Source of the DNA: Vesta saturnalis
Taxonomy: Eukaryota > Arthropoda > Insecta > Coleoptera > Lampyridae
DNA length: 64,000 nucleotides
Reading direction: 5' to 3'
NCBI GenBank assembly: GCA_036346205.1
Contig: JARFJB010000003.1
Location: 1,045,001 to 1,109,000, forward strand
A model generated the notes under the pieces. It searched no databases. It was not told the origin of the DNA and saw only the letters and a program-made list of their open reading frames with translations. The first letter of the stretch is position 1. Every line of letters starts with the position of its first letter. A program made the position numbers and the translations under genes. Shown piece after piece: positions 1 through 10,870 of the stretch.

Positions 1-63
1 GCGTGGTGTGTGTGTGCGTGTGTCGTGTGCGTGCGTGTGTGCGTGTGTGCGTGTGTGTGTGTA
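1..63. repeat. (GT)n microsatellite
   Basis: Irregular GT dinucleotide repeat with GC interruptions at the left edge of the window; it may continue outside. Confidence 0.9.
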
Positions 64-540
64 TGGAAAAACATTATTGCGGGTCTGACTTGTAATACGC
101 TAGAAAGAAACCCAATAAGCATTATATGAGTGTGAGAAACATAACTTTACCGATGTTGCCACTTGTACATAGTTACATGCAGGTACAAAATATGAACTAC
201 TTCAATCTAGCTTCAACATTTCTCACGAAACCAGAGCAACTAAGATGATGTTGAAAAGTCGCGTGTTCTTTGAAACTATTAAGTAAATACTTTACACGTA
301 AACATTAAATGATAATACCTCAAACATTGAAGTTTATTGTAATTGCGAATTTATGACATGGTTCGATTACTACTCGTAAGAAGAACCAAGAAGAAACTTA
401 CGAGAGCTATAAACAAGAAGATTAACATTTACATTGATAGTATAACTTAAGTTTAATGTTTAACTTTAGCATTGTAACTCTTATTGAAAAACCAACTATT
501 TTTAAAAATGAACAGAGTGCACTCTTTTCAAAACTCGACT
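64..540. other. Unassigned AT-rich spacer
   Basis: No convincing ORF, repeat or RNA gene was recognised in this stretch. Confidence 0.5.
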
Positions 541-544
541 TTAT

Positions 545-1450
545 AAGATTTTCGAAAAGACCTCCACCTTGCGCAAGGCAGTAACCCAATCATTTCTTGG
601 GTGATGCTGTTTAAAGAGTCTGTAATTTTGACACGAAGTTCGTCAAAATTGTTAGCATGTTCATTCCTTTGCCCAAAAATTTGCTGGGATACGTATCCCC
701 AAACAAGAAAGTCGTTCGGCGCGATATCAGGTGAGCGAGGAGGATATTTAATAGTACCTTTTCCACTAATAATAGGTACGGTTAGAGAACGTAGTTTCCA
801 AAAACTGTTGAACTCTTATTGCAGTTTTAGTAGGACACCCATCTTCTTGGTACCAAATGTCATCAAAATTTATATTGAGGCGTTGAACAGTTGGAACTCT
901 CTGGTTTCTCAATAGTTCTAAATTTTTGTCAGCATTCAAGTTTCCGTTGATAAAAATGGACCAATTATGGAATTATCTAAAATTCCTGCACACATTAACT
1001 TTTTGGGGGTATCGTGTCTGGTAAGGAATACTAATGTGTCTGTTTTCCCGAGAGCGACACACGGATTGTGATGGCCATGTACGTTAAAAGAACACTCGTC
1101 GGTAAACAAAATATTTTCAATAAATCTTTCGTTTTCATTAGCCGATTCATCATATCTTCACAAAATTCCATACGCTTTTGATGATCTTCTGGAAAAATTT
1201 CTTGTGTAGTTTGCAACTTATAGCAACGGTGCTTATTCCTTTTCAAGATATTGCGAACTGTTCTTGGTTCAATATTCATTTCTTCAGCAATTTTTGTACT
1301 ATTGCACGGGAAATTACTTTCTGCTAAACTACACGCTGCAATTTCTTGGAGTTCGCGCTCTTCGTTTAAGTTACGACCAGGATGCTCACCATCATTAGCA
1401 TCAATGCTTCCAGTGCTTCCTGAATAATACCACTTAATTTTTCTTCAGTG
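545..1450 (-). pseudogene. Degenerate Tc1/mariner-type transposase
   Basis: Read on the minus strand, broken frames give the layout of insect Tc1/mariner-superfamily transposases. An N-terminal helix-turn-helix part (PRTVRNILKRNKHRCYK, then EIFPEDHQKRMEFCE, near 1280-1150) is followed by a first catalytic region resembling FTDECSFNVHGHHN (near 1100-1060). Further on come a stretch like GILDNSIIGPF (near 1000-960) and a C-terminal region resembling PPRSPDIAPNDFLVWGYV (near 750-650). Several frameshifts and stops interrupt it, so it cannot encode an active enzyme. The longest open piece is 82 codons (1031-1279). No terminal inverted repeats were found by eye. The plus-strand ORF over 601-915 is antisense to this copy. 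Confidence 0.8.
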
Positions 1451-1619
1451 AAATACATGAGTATTGTGTCAGAATTGAAAAAACACTGATTTTCAATTCT
1501 CGTTGACAGCAGCAATTAAATGTGTCATTGATACTAGCGTATGGCATCAGCGCTTTTAGTTTGTTGTGTATTCTATCTCACTTAGTAAGTGAACTGATTG
1601 TACCCGCGATAATATTTTT

Positions 1620-2224
1620 CCATACCTGTATATATGCTTTTAATAATCGAGCACCACGAGTGTATCTATCTTTTATACTAATAGGTCCAGGATAGTCCAA
1701 CCCAACGTAGTAAAATGGATATACTTATTTTAAACGAGTTTCAGATTACCCAAATTACCCATGAGCGGATGTTTGATAATAGGATTGACCTTAAAACGGG
1801 GTACACACTTTCGCAGAAGAAAGTCCTCCGATGGGCCAAAAACGTTCTCGGATATGAGTGAGAAGAAGTTGTGCGCCACCGTGCAATAATTCGTTATGAC
1901 AATTTAAAATAACCAGTTCAGTGAACTAGTGATCCTTTGGGAGAATTAAAGGATATTTCTTGTCAAAGGAAATTATGAATTGGTTAGTCTACCGCCAACA
2001 CGTAGACAACCCGTATCATCCAAGGAGGGATTTAGGGCTGGAATTCGGGAATTCTTAATGAGTCGGTTATTCTTGAGAGACTTAATCTCATTAACGAAGG
2101 AGTTAGCTTGACAAAGATTGGTAAAAGCTGTCAAGGAACTCTGGAGTTCGGTAACGTTTAAATTGCCGATTCGCCTTTTTTCGTTTCGGCAATTATAATT
2201 GAATCGTAAAACCAAACCAAACAC
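1620..2224 (-). pseudogene. BEL/Pao integrase region
   Basis: The open part (2224-1973) includes IPALNPSLDDTGCLRVGGRL, the conserved stretch before the integrase zinc-binding domain. Further minus-strand reading gives HNELLHGGAQLLL and RERFWPIGG (near 1900-1830), then YYVGLDYPGPISIKDRYTRG (near 1710-1650), the start of the integrase core. Frameshifts separate these pieces, and the core is truncated near 1620. Confidence 0.8.
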
Positions 2225-2259
2225 GGTTACTATTCAAGGTTGAAATGTTCGAACCGCGT

Positions 2260-3180
2260 GAAACTAAGTCAGTGGGTTATTAGAAGTTGAAAAATGATGC
2301 CAATGTTGAATGTTAGTGCATTCCTGTATAACAGCATCTGATATATTGGGTATGTGACCCAGAGATTCGTATTCTAACATGAATTGTGAGTATTGCCTTA
2401 GAAGATCGGGATCTCTGTGTAGACTTTTCTCTAAATGGAGAAACCGTGATTCAGCGATGTGTTTAGTCACCTAAAAGTAGTAATTTTTAATTGAAAGGTG
2501 TCGAAACGGTAAGGCGACCGGTTTCGTCCGAGCGAATAGTACTGAGAAAGTGCTGCTCACAAAATCTCTCCTGAGGTGAAAGTAAAGACAACTTCGAAAT
2601 AGGTCTGGGTTTATACAAGTCCCAAAACTTAGTCAAAGATTGATGAAGATCAGTATTGAGTTCATTAACCTGAAATGTAGTATGGTAGCAAGCTGTCGAA
2701 ATTTCACAACATAAAGAATTCGAAGGCGTAAGAAAATCGTTAGGTAAATCACCTGCGACGACCCAACCAAGAAAAGTATTTTGTAAAGTAGGCATCGAGG
2801 GTTCTAAAGAAATTTTTCGAGGCAAAGTTAGTTTATGATACATGGATGAACCAATCAAAATATCAATGTCGCCTGGCTGATTGTAAGACGTATCAGCAAG
2901 GCGTCAATTAGGGGGGATATCCAAAAGGTCCTTACTGGACACAACTCGAGGAAGCGGATCAGTAATTTTAGGAACGACTAAACAGTTGATATCAGACTTG
3001 AAACGTCCGGTGCTGGAATGTAATTCCACAGAGGTGTACTTTGAGCAGGTTAATACTGACTCGCTAATGCCCTTGAGGGTAAAGTTGGTTTATTTACAAG
3101 AAGAATTCAACCTTTTGTGTAGATTTTCAGGTATGCTTGTTTTGGGACCCACAATCGAGGAGACCCTTAACAGTAAAAGA
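2260..3180 (-). pseudogene. BEL/Pao protease and upstream part of RT
   Basis: A retropepsin-like active-site motif, VKGLLDCGSQ, is readable near 3170-3140, matching the D-S/C-G active site of Pao proteases (DUF1758). Further on, LIGSSMYHKL and NTFLGWVVAG mark the end of the peptidase domain (2858-2760). A motif like SPQERFCEQHF follows (near 2600-2540), then a segment like AESRFLHLEKSLHRDP (2470-2400) that normally precedes the RT palm. The RT palm itself, with its catalytic Asp pair, is not present. Confidence 0.75.
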
Positions 3181-3732
3181 CTACTTGACACTGACGACGA
3201 TAACTTGAGCAGTAGACAATAAAACCTCAGAGGAACTTGAAAAACCACATACAGAAGAAATAATGGGAGCCTCAGAGGACTCATCAATGGGAGTACCTGA
3301 CTGAGCAGGAGAAACAACAGAATTAGAAGCAGAAAAACTAGTAAACTCATTCTGACAAAGTGAACCAGGCCGAGTAGTTTCGTGCTTTAAATGATTTGAA
3401 TTAGCAGACTTGAAGCAAAGTAAACTATTGTGACGTTGATTACAATTTTTGCAATTCGTAATAGAAGTACAATTGGACTTAATGTCATGACGAAGACATA
3501 CAAGACAAAGCCGCAAATCTTTTGATTTGTGGAAACGATTCTTGATAGATCAGGCCAAGAAAGATGGGCAATGATTTAAGAAATGCTGTTCCTTACACAA
3601 GACACAAGAGTGCATAGATTGGGCTAAAGTGTAGGAACCCTTTTGATTGGATTTTTTCAATAAATTGTAAATAGAAGTCTTTGTGACATTGGAAGTATCA
3701 TCGATAATATCACATTTGTTAGACAAGAATTT
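3181..3732 (-). pseudogene. BEL/Pao gag, zinc-knuckle part
   Basis: The minus-strand reading from about 3732 shows two Cys/His clusters: CVLCKEQHFLNHC near 3615-3575, then LCLVCLRHD with CKNCNQRHNSLLC near 3515-3410. This is the pair of zinc knuckles at the C-terminus of BEL/Pao gag. At least one stop codon (near 3556) separates the clusters. The downstream frame runs to 3181 and leads into the protease. Confidence 0.75.
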
Positions 3733-3786
3733 AGATTATTAGTGGAGTTGATCGGTCTATTTCCACAGTTTTTGCTTTTGGAGCGC

Positions 3787-3822
3787 GACGTTTCGGAAGC
3801 GGACTCTGCTTCCGTCATCAGG
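3787..3822 (-). ncRNA. Hammerhead-ribozyme-like motif (copy 1)
   Basis: The minus strand shows CTGATGA, a 6-bp hairpin (GGAAGC/GCTTCC with a 7-nt loop), then GAAAC and GTC. These are the conserved hammerhead boxes with a minimal helix III, the type reported in Penelope-like elements. One unpaired C follows CTGATGA, and helix I pairing is weak, so activity is not certain. Confidence 0.55.
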
Positions 3823-3896
3823 CTTAGTCCTGAGAAGGACTGTTTTCGCACTTGAGTCGAATTCATATGTTATATATAATTTTTTCCCAAGCACTT

Positions 3897-3971
3897 GATT
3901 ACTCTCAGATTCGAACTTCGTACCTTTCACTTACTAGTCTAACACCTTTATCGCTGAGCCATTGAGTAATC
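3897..3971 (-). other. tRNA-like segment
   Basis: On the minus strand a perfect 7-bp acceptor-like stem (GATTACT with AGTAATC) encloses an A-box-like GGCTCAGCGATA, an anticodon-loop-like CTAGTAA and a B-box-like GTTCGAATC. The D, anticodon and T stems are imperfect, so this is more likely tRNA-derived than a working tRNA gene. Confidence 0.55.
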
Positions 3972-3989
3972 CAAATATATATTTTTAGA

Positions 3990-3990
3990 A

Positions 3991-4036
<46 letters not shown>
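3990..4036. repeat. (AT)n microsatellite
   Basis: Pure alternating TA run between the composite repeat and the PLE coding remnant. Confidence 0.95.
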
Positions 4037-4039
<3 letters not shown>

Positions 4040-4041
<2 letters not shown>

Positions 4042-4790
4042 CTTTTTCGTGGTTGCGCAGATATATTGCGCTTAAGCTCTTCGCGCATTATTGGAATCCA
4101 TATGGGTTTTATTTCTACACTAGCTTGGCTTATTGGATTTTCTGCTAGTGCGATGTATGTGGCTTCTTTGAGTTTTCGACGAGTTGTGTTCTCGTATTTT
4201 GCCACTATCTGTATGTTATCCCATTGGACGCGGTGGTCTTCGTTCCAGAAATGTTCGGCGATTTTTGGTCTTTCTGTTTCGCCCTTGCGGACGTTGTTCT
4301 TATGTTCCTGCGTTCTCACTTAGAGTGGTCTACTGCTCTCTCCTATGTATGCTCTGCCGCATTCGCATGGTAGGTTGTATACACAATTTTTGGAATTCTG
4401 ATCTTCATTGCATGGTTTGGTTTTGGTGAGTATTCCACTGAGCGTTCTGGTCGATTTAAGGACAGTGTGTATCTTGTATTTCTTACCTATCCTTCGTATT
4501 TTGTCTGAGGTACCTTGTATATATGGTATTATCGCTGTATATTTCGGTTCTTCTTTTTCGGTTACCCTTTCCCTGTTTAGGTTAGGTGTTAGATCAGGGT
4601 AGCCATTTTCTTAGAGTGTTCTAGCGATATTTTCTTTTTCTTTGTTCAGGTCCTCTTGTTTTGTGCATATTGTTTTTGCTCTATCGTACAAGCATTTTGC
4701 CACGCCTAACTTCACGTTTTTGTGGTGATTGGAGTTGTAGTGTAAGTACCTCCCCGTGTGGGTAGGCGATTCTTGTCATGAAAAAGACGG
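4040..4790 (-). pseudogene. Penelope-like element, RT end plus GIY-YIG endonuclease
   Basis: Minus-strand reading from about 4790 gives PTHTGRYLHYNSNHH and VKLGVAKCLYDRA, hallmarks of the C-terminal end of PLE reverse transcriptase. A linker follows, then a cysteine-containing GIY-YIG part (YNLPCECGRAYIGESSRPL near 4370-4320, then EHKNNVRKG and KIAEHFWNEDH). The C-terminal stretch resembles EATYIALAENPISQASVEI and IWIPIMREE. One in-frame stop (about 4320) and an upstream frameshift (about 4750) interrupt it. The RT fingers and palm are missing (5' truncation). The tRNA-like/hammerhead repeat follows directly downstream. Both lie inside the gag of the BEL/Pao element. Confidence 0.8.
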
Positions 4791-5040
4791 ATTTGTCAAA
4801 TTATGACAGCCACGATAAAAAATTTAAGTTAAGTTTATTGTAAAAATGAAATGATTTCGTAAAACCGTTGATACCAATATTGAAAAGAGTGTTCCGAGGA
4901 ATGCAGTGAAAAATCTGGCATTTATTTGGACGCAAGTATTGTTAGTTTTCTAAATTTTGTTACATGCTTGGCAATTAAAAACTTTTGTCCTTTTCTAAAT
5001 GTAAATTTTTAAGTAATGAAATAAAGGTTTTGTTCATTTG

Positions 5041-5041
<1 letters not shown>

Positions 5042-5107
<66 letters not shown>
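5042..5107. repeat. (AT)n microsatellite
   Basis: Long alternating AT run between the PLE fragment and the foldback element. Confidence 0.95.
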
Positions 5108-5114
<7 letters not shown>

Positions 5115-5124
5115 TTCTGGAAAC

Positions 5125-5350
5125 ATACTACCGAATACCAAGCGTGCATCGAAATTAATCAGATAGTCTTGGGAAAAGCATTGTTTCCTTAAGGAAACCG
5201 CATTCGTTAGTTTTCTCTGTTGGTTAAAAGAAGAGCTCTCCTCTTTCGGAGTCGGTCTCTTTTAACTTTTAACAGAGAAAACCAACTCATGCAGTTTCCA
5301 GGCAACACCACTTTTTCCCGGATTACCGATAATTTTGGACGCACTATATT
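5125..5350. repeat. Foldback (MITE-like) hairpin element
   Basis: Imperfect inverted repeat. The inner arms pair GTTTTCTCTGTT (about 5210) with AACAGAGAAAAC (about 5280), and a GGTTAAAAGA arm pairs with TCTTTTAAC. The outer arms extend to GGGAAAAGCATTGTTTCC (about 5172) against the complement of GGCAACACCACTTTTTCCC (about 5300-5320). It has no coding capacity. Confidence 0.7.
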
Positions 5351-5539
5351 ATATATGAAAACATACTAGTAACATCAAAACTTACAAGTATATTATGTTG
5401 TGGTGATTTTGTGTTCTGTAGTTTAGTAATTAGTTCTAAAGAATTCTTAATAGAACGTTTTAATTTGTACTTTAAACTGTTTGTCATTATGTAGTTTAGT
5501 TTATATGTTAAAACTGTCAGTTATGTCAAAACAGCATAT

Positions 5540-6210
5540 TTTTACTCTTGCGGTGACATACCCTCATTGTTTATAGTGCGCAAATGTTTGATGAAATTAT
5601 TGTAAAATTCCCGCAATTGCGTATCTTTAACAATTCTTGGAGTTTCATATAAAGAATCAAAATTGCTGAAGACAAGCAACTTTTGATTATCGTATCTTTC
5701 TTTTAAAAGATCGATAGCGATAGAATAATTTGTTTCAGAAGGTTTAATTTCGCTTAACGTGTACAAAGCAAGACCTTTCAAACAGTTTTTTAAACATAAA
5801 AATTTTTCAATTTGGGATAAGTTTTCATTAGAGTCAACTAAAGCCTGAAAAGATTCAAAAAATGCTCTAAAATCCTGATACTCTCAAGAGAAAATAGGAA
5901 GGTTTATGGTAGGAAGCTTAACATTTTCCTTAGATTTATTGGCAGTAGAACGAGTGCTATTTAAACTTTCGTTTGAAAATGATTTAAGTTTTTGATCGTA
6001 TTTGTCAAGTAAAGACTGAACTGTCACTGAAATAGACACGAAACCTTTGTAAAATTGCGAAAACGTTGGAAAATTGTGCGCCTCATTTCCAAAAATTGAT
6101 ATCTGAACTGAAACCAATTTGTATTCATTTAAGGTTGGCTTAAATGATTCGAATTCAAGTTTTAATTGCTGTAACTCAATTAGTAATATTTTATCGTCGA
6201 ATGAATTCAC
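5540..6210 (-). pseudogene. BEL/Pao gag, N-terminal part
   Basis: Two open stretches (6210-5884 and 5781-5542) resemble the Pao gag domain DUF1759. The second contains a motif of the type SIAIDLLKERYDNQKL and an FDSLYETP-like stretch, both characteristic of that domain. They are joined across a short damaged part at 5880-5782. The reading then stops near 5540 and resumes near 3730 beyond a nested insertion. A pyrimidine-rich tract lies immediately upstream (6212-6350). Confidence 0.75.
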
Positions 6211-6211
6211 A

Positions 6212-6350
6212 AATTCGACTCTCCCTCTCCCCCCTCTTTCTGTTCCTCTCCCTCCCCATCCCCCCTCTCTCCCCTCCCCCTTCTCTCCCTCTTTCCCGGC
6301 CCCCCTCTCCCTCTCCTCTCACCCCCTCTCCCTCTCTCTCAGCTCTTTCT
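6212..6350. repeat. Polypyrimidine (CCCTCT)n tract
   Basis: Nearly pure C/T on the plus strand over about 135 bp, followed by a low-complexity AATCAAT-rich stretch to about 6440. The plus-strand ORFs in this tract are low-complexity artefacts. Confidence 0.9.
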
Positions 6351-6359
6351 CAAACATAC

Positions 6360-8480
6360 AAATCAATTAATTAAATCAAACAATCACATCAATCTGATTC
6401 AATCAGCCAAATCAATCTCAATCAATCAAATCATAACTTACAGCTTGCTAAAACTAGCTTACAGTTCAAAAATACTGGTTTCATTTAACTTGCGCTTTTT
6501 AAACCAACCACAATTCTAAAATGCCAAATTGATTTCACTTACATCTTGCAAAGCCAGCTCTCGATTAAAAAAAATAACAGTCTGATTTAACTTACAGCGT
6601 GCAAAAAAAGCAGCCTTCAGAACTTCAAGTTAGCGTATAACACTATTGCCACGTTTTGCATACAATGATAAAAATCTGTTTTACATTTAAATTAGTAAAA
6701 TGCCTATAAAATAACAAATATAATCAAACTCGAGGTCAGACCACTATATTATTATTTTACATGCAGAGATTGTCTTAACTCAAATACCTCTCGAATAAAC
6801 GGCTCTAGATTTATAAACAAGAAAAAGCCCAATCACCTAAATTCTTATACAATACAATGCAAAATTAAACTTTAAATTAGACCCGAATAGCAAAAACCTA
6901 ATTATTCCTCTCATACTTATTATAATTTCCTATCTAATTGTGCTTTCTCATTAACTGTAGTATCGTTAGTGCGACCTTGTCTGCTTATATCAATTTTTAT
7001 TTACACACACTTTAAAATGATTTTCACCTTGAGAATGTAAAGTCAACGTGGTTAAACACGAGCTGGTGGGTTTTAATAGATATTTAAAAAAGAAAACAGT
7101 AGGGTCATTTTGATATTAAAAAGTTAAATATAGCGACATTCATTGTCAATTTGCGATGTTTACATTCTAGAAAACAAATCTCGGTTTTGACATTAATAGG
7201 TAAGCACGACAACAAGTAGAATATACCAGTGATTGCAGATTTTTTCATCTGGAATTTAAGCTGGGATGATGACAGTGCCACTACTAAACATTAAACTCTC
7301 TCTTTTAATGGAAAAACCTCTGTCAAAATGGATTTATAAAACATATAAAATATATTTTACCCTCTTATTGTGTTCGGGTCAAAATGACCCAATCGCGTTC
7401 TTCTAATGTGCACAATTCGTTAATTTATTTAAATATTTCTTTGCCACTGCATGATGACAATTATTAACTTGTTCTAAAATATGACGAGCTCTAAACGCCA
7501 ATAACTTGAAATCTTTTGATTTATTTGGAGCCATCGTGAATTGTTTTAAACATAAATAAAACTATAAAATAATGATTTAAACTCGATAACTCTCTTAAAC
7601 GCAAAAAAAATTTACACAAGGAATCCTCAAACGGACGTCGTTAAATACAGCAAGCGTATTTAAAATTAATCAATAAGTAGTTTTAGATATTTTCAACTCA
7701 AGTTCAATTAAATGTAATACAAAACGTTACAACGCACCTCAAAACTGCAATAGGCAAAACCCGGTAGAACTATCTAGTTTACTTGTAAGGGTACCATTGT
7801 AAGCATTAATAAGATTTCCATCCAAATGACTTGTAGGGAAAGACTGCCTCTTCCAGTGGTTCGATTGTATAACTGGTGTATCGGTGAATTCTTGTGTACT
7901 TCCTAATGTCCATTTCAATGGCCAGAAAACAAAAAATATCCGAAAATAAACAAATCCGGCTCGAAGGACCAAAAAGTGAAGTGATTGATTTACATATGTT
8001 GAACACACTTCATCTTAATACTTCGTAATCCATATTCTGCTGATTTTTATTGGCTTTATTCAAAGGTTATTATGAATGCAGCAATAACTTGTCAAAAATG
8101 ATTATTCATAAAAAATAGACACAAAAAATGAATGACTTGTATTAATATTTTTTACATTAATTCATTGCTAAGCGACTAAAAAACTACAAAACAAGATACA
8201 ATTATAAATCCATACAAACAGTAGACCCAAATTTTTTCAACTTCGCAAATATTTCCTTTTTTTCTACTTTAAAGATAATCAAATTATGTGGATACGTTAC
8301 CCTTAACAACTGTTAGAAATCAATGCACCTGTGACGGGACAAATCTGGCCTTGCTCCAACGTTTCCTTATGATACATGTTGGAAGTGTTCTTATGGGAAC
8401 ATTCCGCTGAATTCTCAAAACGCCTACTCTACATTTTAATGGCCCAATTTTAATTGACCAAACGCCAAGACCATTTCGCA
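6360..8480. other. Unassigned AT-rich region
   Basis: No gene was recognised. A palindromic motif, GGGTCAAAATGACCC, lies near 7377-7391; similar motifs occur at ends of some DNA transposons. It sits downstream of a minus-strand ORF of about 43 codons (near 7533-7405) with no assignable function. The overlapping minus ORFs at 7739-8008 show no recognisable domain. Confidence 0.4.
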
Positions 8481-8489
8481 GAATACGCC

Positions 8490-9020
8490 CATTTTGCCGA
8501 ATTTTCGAGCTGAGCCATTACGCCAACAAACACCAAGTATATTCCACCGAATGCCCATAACGCCGACACAAAATTTAGAAATTCAAACCGGCAAACGTGA
8601 CCAAAAGGTCGATAACTATTTCTTCAACTGTGTCCATTTCGCCGAAATTCAGTACTGGACCATTATGCTGCATATGACCAAAACGCCACCGACCATTCCG
8701 CCAAATGGTCCTTTATGCCGAATTTCAATGCTGGACCATTACGCCAATAAACGAAATTTAGCATATTCCACCGAATGCCCAAAACGCCGACACTATATTT
8801 TAGAAGTTCAAAACGTCGAACGGGACCAAAACGCCAAAAACTATTTCGCCAACTGCGTCCAGTTTGCCGAATTTCAGTGTTGGACCACTACGCTGAATAT
8901 GACCCAAACGACCATTCCACCGAATTATGCCGGATTTTAATGTTGGACCTTACGCCAAAAATGACCAAAGCGCCTAATTCCCAAAACGCCAAATGCTCAA
9001 AACGCCGATATGATAATTTC
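8490..9020. repeat. Tandem repeat, units of about 210-225 bp
   Basis: Units start near 8492, 8717 and 8930, each beginning with GCCGAATTT-like sequence followed by a GGACCATTACGCC-type motif. CCAAAACGCC and ATTCCACCGAATGCCC recur inside the units. The 148-codon plus-strand ORF across it merely follows the repeat. A related segment lies inverted at 9180-9440. Confidence 0.75.
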
Positions 9021-9104
9021 ATTTAATTTGACATAATAGCACACCAACAAAAAACAGGTCGATATAGTGGGAAAACTTTCGTATAAGTAAAGGCCAAATG
9101 CGTC

Positions 9105-10060
9105 TGCAGCGACAGACACATTTCCAGATTAAAAATATAACACGACTGCACAACAGTGCATAATCAGAATCAGGTGCATGGTCAAATTCGGAGGAATGTT
9201 CGTCGGCGTTTTGGACTTTTTAAATATAATGTTGCTTTTTGGGCATGCGGCAAAATATCCTAAAACTCGTTCGGCGCTTTGGTGAAACTGGTGTAATGGC
9301 ACAACTCAAAAATTCGGTTTTGGTCGACTTTTGGCGTTTTGGACGATTAAAATACAGTGTCGGTGTTTTATAAATTAAGCGGAATGTGCTGGACCCTTCT
9401 GGGGCATATATGCTGTTGAGAGGAACATTTTGCATTTTTTAGAAGTGTAGCTCAATACTGTAGTGCCCCAAGGTACCCTATCTTTAAAAGGGCAATTTGA
9501 AGTTACTTTCAAGAATTCAAAGATTACAAAATCCTTAAAAGCATAATTCTGAACTTATGCGCAATAATACAAATTATTAGGGAGATTATCTAATAGCCTT
9601 ATCTTCACTTTAGCATTAAGCTTATTACGTATTATGTCACACTTTTCGTAGTTGACAGCATGTAGAATAAGTCGTTTGAATTGTGTAAATGAGTATTTGC
9701 ACGTAATTTTTTGTTGTTGTGTATCTTGGGAATGTTTGTACGAAGCCGTTGAGGGGCTAGGCATTGCGCCCTAAACTTTGAAACTTCGACATAAAATCGG
9801 AAATTTCGGTTTAATCTCGCAAATTTCGTTTTAATCTCGAAAATTCCGACATAAACTCGGAAATTCTGGCACTCGAAATTCCGACTTACCCTCAGAAATT
9901 CCGGACTAAACTCGAAAATTCCGACGTAAAGTCGGAATTTACAAGGTTATGTCGAAATTTCCGAGTTTATATCGAACTCTCCGAATTTATGACGGAATTT
10001 CAGAGGTTAAGCAGAAATTCACGAAATTAAACCGAAATTTCCTACTTTATATCAAAATTT
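9105..10060. repeat. Direct duplication, copy 1
   Basis: Starts TGCAGCGACAGACACAT and matches 10061-10870 along most of its length. It carries an extra segment at about 9599-9762 that is missing from copy 2 but reappears inverted at about 10985-11085. Part of it (9180-9440) is an inverted relative of the 8490-9020 repeat. Confidence 0.8.
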
Positions 10061-10870
10061 TGCAGCGACAGACACATCTCCAGATTAAAAATATAACACG
10101 ACTGCACAACAGTGTATAATCAGAATAAGGTGCATGGTCAAATTCGGAGGAATGTTCGTCGGAGTTTTGGTCACGTTCGGCGTTTTGAACTTTTTAAATA
10201 TGTTGCCTTTTGGGCATTCGGCAAAATATCCTAAAACTCGTTTGGCGCTTTGGTGAAACTGGTGTAATAGCACAACTCAAAAATTTGGTTTTGGTCGACT
10301 TTGGATTTTTGGACGATTAAAATACAGTGTCGGTATTTTATAAATTAAGCGGAATGTGCTAGACCCTTCTGGGGCATATATGCTGTCGAGAGGAACATTT
10401 TGCATTTTTTAGAAGTGTAACTCATTACTGTAGTGTACCCAAGGTACCCTATCTTTAAAAGAGCAATTTGAAGTTGCTTTCAAGAATTCAAAGATTACAA
10501 AATCCTTAAAAGCATAATTCTGAACTTATGCTCAATAATACAAATTATTAGGGAGATTATCTAATAGCCATTGTGCCCTAAACTTTGAAACTTCGACATA
10601 AAATCGGATATTTCGGTTTAATCTCGCAAATTTCGACATAATCTCGAAAATTCCGACATAAACTCGGAAATTCTGGTACTCGAAATTCCGGCTTACCCTT
10701 AGATATTCTGACGTAAAGTCGGAATTTATAAGATTATGTCGAAATTTCCGAGTTTATATCGAACTTTCCGAATTTATGACGGAATTTCCGAGATTAAGCA
10801 GAAATTCACGAGATTAAACCGAAATTTCCTACTTTATATCAAAATTTCAAAGGTTGATGAGTAATTTCTA
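10061..10870. repeat. Direct duplication, copy 2
   Basis: Begins with the same TGCAGCGACAGACACAT as copy 1, at an offset of about 956 bp. It continues through the shared TTATCTAATAGCC and CCCTAAACTTTGAAACTTCG landmarks into the palindromic minisatellite. Confidence 0.8.

Larger units (their letters stand above)
3725..3985 (-). repeat. Composite repeat: tRNA-like segment plus hammerhead-like motif (copy 1)
   Basis: This segment is closely related, on the same strand, to 51335-51575. Read on the minus strand it contains, in order, a tRNA-like part (3971-3897) and a hammerhead-ribozyme-like core (3822-3787), then a tail into the interrupted gag. It lies immediately downstream of the minus-strand PLE coding region at 4040-4790, so it probably represents the PLE 3' region or a SINE using the PLE machinery. 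Confidence 0.7.
1600..6215 (-). mobile_element. BEL/Pao LTR retrotransposon, degenerate, split by a nested insertion
   Basis: Minus-strand order is gag (6210 down to about 5540, then about 3732 to 3181), protease (around 3155), the peptidase/RT N-terminal region (2858 to 2264) and integrase (2224 to about 1620). This is the gag-PR-RT-IN order of BEL/Pao elements. The gag is interrupted between about 3733 and 5540 by a block holding a Penelope-like fragment, AT repeats and a foldback element. The RT catalytic core is absent: the reading passes from the region upstream of RT straight to the integrase N-terminus within about 40 bp at 2264-2224. No LTRs were recognised. Frameshifts and stops are scattered throughout, so the element is defective. 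Confidence 0.85.

Noticed and set aside
601..915. 104-codon plus-strand ORF
   Set aside because: Antisense to the degenerate Tc1/mariner transposase on the other strand.
3181..3350. Leucine-rich minus ORF (3090-3350) as a membrane protein
   Set aside because: It overlaps the BEL/Pao gag frame, which has the zinc knuckles; the Leu-rich reading is a shadow.
6119..6374. Plus-strand proline/serine/leucine-rich ORFs
   Set aside because: They translate the polypyrimidine tract.
8494..8940. 148-codon plus-strand ORF
   Set aside because: It follows the 220-bp tandem repeat; no domain, and the peptide repeats with the DNA unit.
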